Source: Pachypanchax playfairii
Lineage: Eukaryota > Chordata > Actinopteri > Cyprinodontiformes > Aplocheilidae
DNA length: 64,000 nt
Direction: 5' to 3'
NCBI GenBank assembly: GCA_006937955.1
Contig: SSNP01000035.1
Coordinates: 124,001 to 188,000 of the forward strand
Shown: piece by piece, positions 37,741 through 48,600 of the stretch
Numbering within the stretch: position 1 is the stretch's first letter
How the letters are laid out: every line of letters starts with the position of its first letter
Made by a program: the position numbers and the translations under genes
The notes under the pieces: model-generated
What the model was told of the DNA's origin: nothing
Databases searched by the model: none
Seen by the model: the letters and a program-made list of their open reading frames with translations, nothing else

Positions 37741-40072
37741 GTAGCTGGTTTAACCACTTTACACAGAAAGACTCTTTCTTAGTCAGTTTATTTTTACATT
37801 TAGTCATAACAACAAAAGTAAATTATAATCATTATGATTATATTTAGTCTGTTGCAGATGAATTACTGAGTTTTTTGTTGTTTTTTTAGATACAATGGGA
37901 TGTTGTGTTTGTAGCATGGCAACAACTAGGGTGATATCGCATTGAGCATCAGCAGGTGACACACATGAATGTGTTAGTTCTTTAATCTAAATCTACCTGT
38001 ATAGTTAGAAAGGCATATAGAAAAGCTTTGTTATCTGGAACATGTTCTCGCATCTGTATCTTGTTAAAACACTAAACTCTGTCAGTGCTGTCCTCTTCAC
38101 TCTTCCAATTTTCTCATCTTTACTTGCCAAAGAAAAACAGAAAATAAACATTCCCCATGTCATTAAGTTTCTCTCCTGCGCTACATCTTTGAATTTTCCG
38201 TCACCTTTTTTTCAAACATGGGGCCTAAGGAAAAATCAATCATCTACTGCCACAGATAAAACACTTTCCCGTTGTCATGGTTACACATCAGAACAGATGT
38301 TTAAAAGTGATAGAAGTGAATCTTTCCTTCAGTGCAGCATCCAAACCAGCAACGATAACATCTTTCACAGAGATAGAATTTAGTTACTGAAACAGTCTGA
38401 ACTGAGTGTCGCTCCACTCTAAATCCATGGGCTATGTTGGTACCAGAGTCTGACAGACTGAAACAAGCTTTATTATCGTTATGTTTTTAATTTTGATTAT
38501 ATATACTGGAGCATTTGTCTTAGAATTAGAAGCAGAGTTTTCCATGCTCATGTTCAAATACACTATTAAAACTCTGTTTGTTTGCTTCAGTTCTGCTACC
38601 TGCTGTTTTCAAGTAATGCATCTTTTCTTCAGGTTCTGAACTCAGAGCACAAGCTATGCAAATCAAGTTGCATTGAAAAGTGTTAAATAAAAGATACATG
38701 ACCTTCAGTACATTTAATCATATTAAAACACATAGAAACACATTCACTATTCTGCAAATCCAGGAAATGGACAAAATAAATACCCTTTCTATTTAAAAAG
38801 CTACTCTTGCTAGACAGCAGGTTTTTTGAGAAAGTGGTGAATCATAAACATTTGTATTTTTTTTATATTGTTTTTCATTATACTATGTTTAGTGTCTAGG
38901 AGGGTTTTTAGGGTTGAGAGGAAGAGCTGTAAAAAATGTTACAAATTAAAAAGTTTGCAAATGGGTTTGTAATCTTTACCCTGACATTTCCCAAAAAAAG
39001 AGTCAATTTCTTGTTATAATAAGTTAAAGTTCCATAATTTATCTTTCAATTAAATTGATATTCTTTGCTAAAGAAAACTACTTAGAGGAAGAATTTATAC
39101 CTCACATATCCAGATTATAATAAATTGTGTCAAAGATTTCATTGCTAGCAGCTTTTCACGCTGCCAACTACCTTGAATGACTGACATCTGTGCAGAACAG
39201 AGATCACAATTTTTTATTTACAATTTGCAGGGTGATTGCAGTCATTTTTAGTTGTTTGTGCACAAACATAGTACATCCGCTGAAACCCTGAAAAGAGAGA
39301 TCCCCAATTTAATAAAATACTGAAGTTATGTACTGCATACATCACAATCAGTCCAAACTGTTTTGGACATTCAGGACCGGGGGAGGCTGATCCTTCAGAG
39401 CCTGAACTGGGATGTCAGGAATAGATCTTTGGCACATTGGAGTCAACATTTTTAATTAATGTATTTTTTGTGGGTCAGACTTTCCTCCAAAAGATTCAAA
39501 GTGATACTGAAAGATTGAGGTGGCTAACGTCCTGCTGTAGGGGACTATGACTGCAGAAGTAAGAGGTGCAACCTGTCTGCAGACAAGCAAACAAAAATAC
39601 CTAAATAATGAAAACTTAACTGAAGTATCAAACATGTTGAGTGCTGGGATAATATTTTATCAGCTCCAATGTGTTGCTACAGTGATTGCACTTGTTTTGT
39701 CAGTGGTCATAATGTAATGGAGGCTTGATAAATATTTAGAAAATGTCATAGGAAAAACAGTGACGGGAAAATAAATCAAATGAAGTGCAAAAATTCATCT
39801 AGAGTGTTGCAGTGCACAAAGTATGTTTCAGTCTATTTCATTCCAAACTATATTAATAAGTAGATGCAAGAAAAGGGTGCAGCCATTCATTTCTTTGCAG
39901 TGCTTTGTTTTATATGCTGCTGTTATAATGTTTTGTGATGCAGTATTTTATGTAAAAACAAAAATTAATCAATTTTGTTTGAGTGAAATTTGAAAACATT
40001 GAATGAAAGAGGACATGTGACAGGACATACAGTGGTGGAAGTTAGAAATTGAAGGAGACAAAAGTGTGTGCT

Positions 40073-40107
40073 TGTGTGTGTGTGTGTGTGTGTGTGGGGG
40101 GGGGGGG
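40073..40107 (+). repeat. (TG)n tract joined to a 12-base G-run
   Basis: About twelve TG units run directly into twelve Gs, inside the lingo1 intron. Such tracts vary in length between individuals and can form non-B DNA. Confidence 0.9.
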
Positions 40108-43100
40108 TTATTATGTGACAGCCAGAAATAAATGCATCATGTTTGCAATAAACCCTCAATTGCAGACTTGATTGCACATGTTGTGTGTAAGGAAGATTGT
40201 TACTGGATGAATATTATCACTTTCATTAGAGTCTTGTACAGCAAAATGCTTCTCATGCTTCATATCAGGTTCTAATTATAGCTCATTTTATTTACAGCTA
40301 AAACCAGGGCGCTACTGCACAAAACAGTTCATTTGTGATGGCCCAGAAAAATGGGTGAACTTGCCAGAAAACGTCCAGGATGTTACTATTAGAGCCTTTT
40401 CTGTAACAAGTACTATCTTGGATATACATGCAGCTGCATAAAGGGAATGGTGAATGTAACTGTGGTGAGGACTCACAGACTGTGTGTTTATACAGTGTCT
40501 GCAGGATGGAGAGGTGACAGTCAGAGGCAGATCTGTCACAGGATACTCAAATTTGCGTTCTACAAATGTATTCAGAAGGTCACAATCCTGCTGCTCTGCA
40601 GCAGCCTTCCTCATTTAAATTTAATAACAACAGCTTTATGCAAAATGTGAGACAGTCGGAGGCTACAGTTGTAGGATGGAGAACTGAGGGTGCCTCATCT
40701 TTGTGCACATGGGTGGCCTTCAACTCAACACAGCATGGCTTACAATTATAGGAGCTGGAACTGATCACAGTGGAAATTTTGCTATATTTTCATTGCTCTG
40801 TTCATTTCATTTTTCTGCTTGGCTGATATTTATCTAAAACTGTGCTTTACATCTGTTCTGTAAGTTTCATCATGGGGTGCATGCATTCTCCATTAAGATT
40901 CTTCATTTCATGTTAGCAGCAATCTTCACAGTTATTCTTGTGTTTGTCTCATGTTCTCTTCTAGTTTTCTTGAACCATGAAACGATAAAATATACCTGTA
41001 CAAAATTAGCTGCATGTAACTATGTGGAAAAAGCTGAAATTGAACCAAAAGTAAAAACTGCACTTTCAATGAAATATGAATTTTTGGTTAAAGTTAAAGC
41101 AGTAGACTTCTAGCATGCACGAAAAGAAGCAGTTATCCTTCAAGTGCACTAAATAAATCAAGTGAACCAACGAAGCAGAAACAAAACTTCCAACTCAATC
41201 AAACTTACTCTAAAACATGAATGTATAGATCACAGCTATGAAAAACCCATAAAACAATAAAGTACATAGACATTACACTTCTGGCCTTTAAAACAGAGAA
41301 TGGTAGATTTAGTTGATGAGCTAAAACCATGGATATACGTACGTGTTGAGAACAAACAGCAACAAATAAATAAACAAAGCAGAACATAAACATTTTTAAA
41401 ACTAAATTTCATATAAAAACCTGGACAGATCAGAATACAGGTTTCTATCCCACAAATCTGTATCAAATACAATTTCAAGGAAAGTGAGAAACCATTTTTG
41501 ATCATCTGGGGAACAAATCAGACAAAAAATTTGACAAAGGTTATATCAGTTGCTCTGAAGTGTGTCAATGCAGAAAAAAGACCCTCCCCTTTTAAAGATA
41601 CTGCCTCTCTCCCAGATTTCAGCACTCACTCATCCATTTGCCACAATACATGTGAAAAAATGACATCACGTAAATATAAGTTATTATGACAGAAAAGGTA
41701 AATTATTAAGGCTGTGAAATGTGTTTGCCACCAGCATATTCATCATTCAGCATAACAGTTGATGTATTCCCTTTAACAAGCCAATGTTAAAAAAGAAAAG
41801 AAGATAATCTTACACACACACATATATACATACTTCAGATTTAATTGTGTATTTAATTGTGTATTTTTGATGTTTTTATTAGGTATGAGGTATTCGATTA
41901 AAAACATACAAACAAACAAAGAAAACACTCACAATCTCTCTGGACCGTCTTTAAAGAGATGTAAAACACTCGTCTGTAGTACATTTGCATTCAGCATGAC
42001 ATTTTGCTCTTTGTTTTCAATTTCATCCTAAGAAATATAAACACAATCCATAATAGCAAGCAGAGGGTAATGTTTATGTAAATTTCTTTCCATTCGACTT
42101 TCATTATGAATGAGTTTTTAGAATGTATCACAAAGAGATATTTTATTAAAACAAATAACAGATTTGCCTGATTAAAGACAACATTTGTACATGGGCACAG
42201 CAGGATCAGGTCAGATGATTCAGTGGTCATTCAAAATCAACAAGATATGCCATTAAAATTGGCTCAAAACTTTTTCACCACTTGAAATCATATTAAAACA
42301 TCAATGCCAAATGCAATTTGTGCATGTAACGCCTTCTCAGACCTGCTATAGTGTTAATGTGCCCAGAATTCACATTTACGTATGTTGATGAACATGAATC
42401 AAGGCCAGTAATTTAAAACTAAAGTATGAAAAAACCCTTTTGTTTTAACAGTACATAGTGAAATACCATTATGTCCAGTGTTTCAGAAAACCTCATATTT
42501 CAGTAAATGTTTTAAAAACATTTAAAAACTTTAAAAATGTATTTGATTACAATCCTTCAGGTCTGATTAGGTCAAGATCCATATTAAGTTTTAAACTCTG
42601 TGACATAAACAGATGTTTTCTGTGTGAAGGGCCATTCATGAGGTTTTTGGTAGTCCTTGAAATAAATTTGAATGAGGCTTTAAGGGCTTTTAAATGAATC
42701 TGACATGACTGTTACTTCAAAAAAGAGAAGTGCCTTGAAATGAAAATGCTTAACGCTTATTATCAGTCCATAACACCATGAGCAGTTCACATAATAATAG
42801 AGTTTTGGTGCAATATGAAGGATCAGAAACAATTAGGTAGCTCTCGTCCTCTGACCGTCATCGGAGGTGAAGCTCTTTGATGCAAAATCTGATTATTTCC
42901 AGTCCAGCAGCTCAGAAGATGAACATGTAAGACTGATACAATTATTACTGTGTCGCAATTGGCAAGCCCCTATTGTGTCGCCTTTAAACGTGTTGATCCT
43001 GTGGAGGTGTGCACATTGTCTGCAACATGAGGGCGCATACCCCTGCAGCAATAAGACATTAAGAATACATTTTCAAAAATAGATGTGGTATGTGTAGAAA

Positions 43101-46054
43101 TGAATAGTTTATAGTGCTCGGTTTGTGTGAACCTTTTTATTTATATTATCTTTGCTCCAGCACAGATTTAGAATAATTAAATATTAAATACATATTACAT
43201 ACAAAAATATATAAATAATCATCCAAACACAATAGGTCCACCCTTGCTGCTCACCATTAGAGAACAACATTTCCTTTTGGTCAAGTAGCCATACAAATCA
43301 AAACAGGCAGTTAATTTTTTTAAATTCAGCGTACCAACACCCTTTCAAAAAGCAGCTTTTCTATATTTGCATCCACAGTTATCACTGCAGTTATCTTAAT
43401 TCCTCATATCACCAAGTAGGTACTATCTGTGATAAACCCAGAATCAAAAATGTTTCTGGCTTAGAGCTCAGAAGGGTCGAGAATACATCTGTCAAAAAGA
43501 GAAATTTTGAAAGTTTGCAGGTATGTTTCTGCATCTCACCAGGTGTGGCTTCCATGTGATAAAGTAGTTAGTTCACCTCCAAGCATTTGACCCTGGGATG
43601 GCGAATCATCCATCTTTGAATGTACACTTCAATGTAAAAAGGATTTTCACACCAATCATACATCTGGCTGCTTTTTAAGCTAGACAGAGATTATTAAACT
43701 ATATATTTACTGTGGTTTGACTGAGGTTACTAAGTTACTTTTAAATAATTTTTGGTCACATTTATATTAGCATTATTATCAGTAGGGTGAGTTTCTGAAT
43801 ACACAGCTTCAGAATTTACAAAATTTCAATTACCATTGAGCAAATACAAACACTAAATGTCACATTATAATGCATATGGTGTGCAGGAAAAATTCCTTTT
43901 TAGATGATTAACTTGATGCAACACATGCAATATGGGATATACCACTGCTGAAGAGACCTCTGACCAAATAACATGTATTGAAAAGTGATAAGCCACACCA
44001 GTATTTTAATTCATCCATCATTTTTTTATTATTACACTACCCCAAGTCAGGCTACTGCTAGTTAGCTCTGTTTTCTCACAAGGATACTTGAAACTAGCTT
44101 AACTGTTCTTAGGGATTTTAGCCACTGCTGTCTGCTGGTTAGTACTAAAACAAAACAAATCTGGTATTAAAATCAAACACCAGAGGTCCATTACTTGACT
44201 CTTGACTACATATGTTTTACTTGAGCGTGCACCTTCCAATAAATCGTTCACCCTGAGAACATCGATATCACCAAATCTGCATTTGACTTGAGTTCCACTA
44301 TTGATGAGCTACACAAAGCACTGTTTCAGTCCATTCATGCTGTTTCTCAGTCAGCGCTGAGGCAACTGATTTCCTCATTCTGCCTGCCACTTACCTAGTT
44401 AGCAGGGTAGACACAAGTATAGAAGGTATTACGGTTGCTATAATCACAGGAGACCATTTTAGGGAGCTCCCAATAGACCTAAAGACATGTCTGGTGAAGA
44501 CACAGTGCAGATATTTAGGAAAAGACAAATGTCTGAAGAACACTTGCAATACATATTTGATGGATTTGCAGTTGCAGAAGCAACTGAATAATATTTGTCA
44601 ATTCCCTGTTTGCCAGAACACATAAATTTCCTTATGATTTCCCCCAATAACATGCTACACAACAAAGGTATTTAATAACAAAAACAGCTGAAAGGCGAAT
44701 ATCCACTGATGCAGAAAGCTAATTTATCTGTATGCTGCTTAAGACATTCAGTGACCCATGAAGTGCACTTCTTTCTCTCAGTTTCTCCTGTATAAAACAA
44801 CACAGCCAGTCAGGGCAAGAGAAGACTAATGGTGAATGAAAATATTAATTTATGTTTTTTTTCTCATAAAAAGGACTGTGACAGGGTGAGACATCCACAG
44901 AAACATGAAAGACTTGTTCCTTCACATTGTTGTCTTCCACAATCCTATCAAAAATGAAAAATGAGGACAGGGACAATATCAGTATGATGTAGAAGGTCAA
45001 AATAGGAGCAGCAAATACAGTTAATAAAGAGTTAGACAATATGAAGAAAAACCTTCATACTTTACAAAAATCTTGACAAAGCATTTCAATAAGACTAAAT
45101 GAGTAATTATCATGATGGTAAAAAATAAAACATGTTTAAACAATTGAACGTCTGAGTGGATCTAAGTCTTTGGATGCAATAATACTATTCTCTGTGTAGT
45201 TGATTAAATTAATTATATTATATTTACAGAAAAAAGTGGGCATTGAAAACATTTTGATACCTTTAGGACTGACAGTTTTACTTGATTTACAATCATCCTC
45301 TTCTCCTGGCAAAAATCTGTGATCCCTTCAGAGCAGTAGACAATTTTCAGCCATCTTTTTGGGAATTTATTAGCGTTACCTGCTTTGTACTTTTTGCTTA
45401 GAAGCTAGACACTGCCAAGGAAACTGGAATGAGCACAGCTCTTTCTCCCTTGTTGTGCAAGCTATTCTGTAATGATGTTCCACAGAGACCTATGTTTTGC
45501 AAGATGATCTTTTTTCCTTTATTTTCTTAATTTGAGAATTCCAGTGGAAGATGATAAAGTGCTGTGTAGCAGACATGCAACAAAGAGCTGAAAGTTACAC
45601 ATGCTTACTGATAAAATTAAATAAAAAAATTGAATAAAACAAAAGCAGTATGCTTACATTGTGTGACCAAACTGTTTTACTGAGTGGCTGATTCAATTCC
45701 GTTACTTGGAGGAATTTTCAGCCGAATGAAATCATGTGTAGAGAACAGTGGAATCCAGTTTCTAACTTTTAAGAGGTGTGTATATGAAAGATTATTGTCC
45801 CTCTCACTTACTTTCTTACTTGTTGTTTACAAAGCCTTTATCCTACATGTATATTCAGGTGGAATTTTGTATTTTCAGAAATAGAAAAAAAACAAAATAT
45901 TAATTTGAAGATCTCAAACGTACTCCATTATACAGTATTTCATTGTCCAAACATTTAAATGTCAATTTGTGTTCTTATTTGCCGACCCAAGTGTGTTTTC
46001 AAAGAATGTATAGACTGGTAAAATGCAATGTTTTTTTTTTCTATGTCTTCACAG

Positions 46055-47914
46055 GTAAACAGTAGGATGGTGTCTGGAGAGGCAGGAGGGCACAGCTACT
46101 TGGTGGCATGCTGGCAGCCCATCCTGATCCTGATGCTGGGCACCGTCCTTTCAGGCTCCACCACTGGCTGCCCTTCAAGATGTGACTGCAATGCTCAGGA
46201 GCGTTCAGTCATGTGCCATCGACGAAGACTGGCAGCTCTTCCTGAAGGCATACCCACTGAAACAAGGCTGTTAGACCTCAGCAAGAACCGTCTGAAGATT
46301 TTAGGGCCTGAAGAGTTCATCAATTATCCTCAGTTGGAGGAACTGCAGCTCAACGAAAACACCATTTCATCCATTGAGCCCGGGGCTTTTAGCAACCTAA
46401 TGAACCTTCGAACTCTAGGTTTGCGCAACAACCAGCTAAAGTTGATTCAGTTAGGGGTGTTCACAGGCCTCACCAACCTGACACAGCTGGATATAAGTGA
46501 GAACAAAATAGTTATTTTGCTTGATTATATGTTCCAAGAGCTGTACAACTTGAGGGCTTTGGAAGTTGGTGACAATGACTTAGTCTTCATCTCACCTCGA
46601 TCATTTAATGGCCTCAGCAACCTTGAAAGCCTCAATATTGAAGGGTACAAACTGGCCTCGGTTCCCACAGATGCCCTCAGTCATCTACATAACCTGTTGT
46701 CACTACGATTACGTTATTTGAACGTCACTGTCATAAGGGATTACTCTTTTAAGAGGTTGTATAGACTGAGAGTCCTGGAGATTTCTCACATGTCTGCCCT
46801 TGACACTATGACGCCAAAATGTTTGTTTGGACTCAACCTCACATCGTTGTCCATCACAAACTGTAATCTTACTGCTATTCCTTACCAAGCCATCAGTCAC
46901 CTCAGATATCTTCGATTTTTAAATCTCTCCTTCAATCCCATTTATACTGTGGAAGGGAACCAGTTATTCAATTTACAGAAGCTACAGGCTTTCTATTTGG
47001 CTGGAGGGAGATTGGTGGCCATTGAACCTTACTCGTTCCGAGGACTCAACCACCTCCGTGTTCTTAATGTATCAAGCAATAGCTTGAGCACCTTGGAGGA
47101 ATCTGTATTTCACTCAGTTGGAAACCTGGAGACCTTGGCTTTGTATGACAACCCCTTGGCTTGTGACTGCCGATTACTGTGGGTCTTCCGGCGACGATGG
47201 AGGCTTAACTTTAACAAACAACAACCTATTTGTGGCTCACCTGAGGTTGTACAGGGCAAAGAGTTCAAAGATTTTCCAGACATACTCCCTTCTGACTACT
47301 TCACCTGCCAGAAATCAAAGATTGTGGATTACAAAGTACAAGAAAGCCATGTAGATGAAGGGACTACTGTTCAATTTGCTTGTCATGCAGAAGGTGATCC
47401 AGTTCCAGTAATCATGTGGTTGTCTCCTAAGAAGGAATACATAACTACCAAGACTATGGGATCAAGACTTTCTGTGTCTAGTGAGGGTACTCTCGAGGTG
47501 CGCTATGCCCAAATCCAGGACAATGGCACCTATGTGTGCATTGCCAGTAATGCAGCAGGCAATGACACTAAAGCTGCTCATCTTTTTGTACATAGTTACT
47601 CTCCGAATTGGCCCCACCAGCCAAACAAGACGTTTGCTTTCATTTCCAACCAGCCAAGTGATGAAGGTGCTAATGTGACTCGGGCAACAGTTCCATTTCC
47701 ATTTGATGTTAAAACACTTATTGTTGCAACCACCATGGGATTTATCTCTTTTCTTGGAGTGGTCCTCTTCTGCCTTGTAATATTATTCCTCTGGAGTAGA
47801 GGGAAAGACAATACCAAGTCAAGTATTGAGGTTGAATATGTGCCACGTAAAGAGGAAACAGATGAAGGCAGTCCATCTGAGGCACCTGTACAATTCAACA
47901 TGAAAATCATGTGA
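46055..47914 (+). CDS. lingo1: LINGO1 main coding exon (LRR and Ig domain membrane protein)
   Basis: This exon encodes all but the first four residues of a 623-residue single-pass membrane protein. LINGO1 is known in vertebrates as a neuronal co-receptor (with the Nogo receptor complex) that restrains axon growth and oligodendrocyte maturation. Seen here, numbered on the spliced protein: a hydrophobic signal segment at about 20-37; a cysteine N-cap (C43, C47, C49, C58); about a dozen leucine-rich repeats over 72-370; a C-cap (C374, C376, C397, C422); an Ig domain with C447 and C499 and the DNGTYVC motif; a transmembrane helix at about 558-584; and a cytoplasmic tail with EYVPRK (Y599) ending in FNMKIM. 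Ten N-glycosylation sequons lie in the ectodomain. A T-rich tract ending in CAG at 46,052-46,054 is a strong splice acceptor. The tail and the WPHQPNKTFAFISNQP stretch match LINGO1 rather than LINGO2, 3 or 4. The a or b teleost copy is not settled. An alternative start is M9 at 46,067, giving 615 residues. Confidence 0.96.
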   Translation, partial: VNSRMVSGEAGGHSYLVACWQPILILMLGTVLSGSTTGCPSRCDCNAQERSVMCHRRRLAALPEGIPTETRLLDLSKNRLKILGPEEFINYPQLEELQLNENTISSIEPGAFSNLMNLRTLGLRNNQLKLIQLGVFTGLTNLTQLDISENKIVILLDYMFQELYNLRALEVGDNDLVFISPRSFNGLSNLESLNIEGYKLASVPTDALSHLHNLLSLRLRYLNVTVIRDYSFKRLYRLRVLEISHMSALDTMTPKCLFGLNLTSLSITNCNLTAIPYQAISHLRYLRFLNLSFNPIYTVEGNQLFNLQKLQAFYLAGGRLVAIEPYSFRGLNHLRVLNVSSNSLSTLEESVFHSVGNLETLALYDNPLACDCRLLWVFRRRWRLNFNKQQPICGSPEVVQGKEFKDFPDILPSDYFTCQKSKIVDYKVQESHVDEGTTVQFACHAEGDPVPVIMWLSPKKEYITTKTMGSRLSVSSEGTLEVRYAQIQDNGTYVCIASNAAGNDTKAAHLFVHSYSPNWPHQPNKTFAFISNQPSDEGANVTRATVPFPFDVKTLIVATTMGFISFLGVVLFCLVILFLWSRGKDNTKSSIEVEYVPRKEETDEGSPSEAPVQFNMKIM

Positions 47915-48600
47915 ACCCCACAAGGAGGATGTCCAAGATATCAAACTGCAGCTGAAATGCACACCGTCATTGTCTAAAATATGTAATCAGTTTATGAGCG
48001 ATTGCACAACAACAAGTGCATCTAGAAACTAAACCCTTGACATTTTTTACATCAGGGACTGAATCTTTCAAAGCAAATGTTGAACACTGGTTTAGATTTC
48101 TGTACATTTATGTATTGTACAGTATGTTAACATGCACTTAATAAGCAGATTAGTATATGGAACCAAAAAAGGTTGCATATGAATAAAGCACAGTTACAGT
48201 ACCTGATGAAAGAATTTGAAGACTGATTTTTCTGTATAACATTTCCTTTCATAGGGAAAGATAATATTGTTTTTTGGAATTTTTTTCGACTGAAATACTG
48301 AGATCAAAGTGGTTTTATTTTCTTCCATCACGAACACATGACAAGGGTGGAATAAGAAGTGTTACTTCTAAGTAAATTAACATGAAAGTGCAGCCATGCT
48401 TTATTCAAAATGACGCACTTTCAAAAAACAGTCAAACAATTACCAAGGCAAAGAATTCCTCAAGCAAAAGTTAAAGAAAAATTGAATGATGTACTATCAG
48501 ATCCTCAAAAACTGTTGGACCTTTTTGTACAGTGTATACAAAGAGAGTTTTTTTTTGCCATTTTACAAAATGAATAAATTAAGTTTTGTTTTTTAACACT
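47915..48600 (+). other. lingo1: lingo1 3' untranslated region with candidate poly(A) signals
   Basis: Sequence after the TGA at 47,912-47,914 is non-coding. AATAAA hexamers lie at 48,182-48,187 and 48,573-48,578. The second is followed by a TTTTGTTTTTT-rich stretch that could be the downstream element, so the transcript probably ends near 48,600 or, in a short form, near 48,210. The end is inferred. Confidence 0.5.

Larger units (their letters stand above)
34430..46054 (+). other. lingo1: Large lingo1 intron
   Basis: It runs from the GTAAGT donor to the T-rich acceptor. It holds a less AT-rich block at 34,930-35,330 with a short (GCA)n run, a LINE 3' tail at 37,685-37,740, a TG/G simple repeat at 40,073-40,107, and otherwise AT-rich unique-looking DNA. 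ORFs of 60-135 codons occur (for example 37,061-37,468 minus and 38,042-38,383 plus), but they have no recognisable protein features and I treat them as chance. Confidence 0.6.

Noticed and set aside
38042..38383. 113-codon + ORF in the lingo1 intron
   Set aside because: No protein features; chance open frame.
46028..46066. Start of the long LRR reading frame at the upstream ATG at 46,028
   Set aside because: These codons lie across the T-rich splice acceptor tract; residues there are MFFFSMSS, a translation of the polypyrimidine region and not protein.
47118..47910. Several 60-100 codon ORFs in other frames of the lingo1 exon
   Set aside because: Shadows of the real reading frame.
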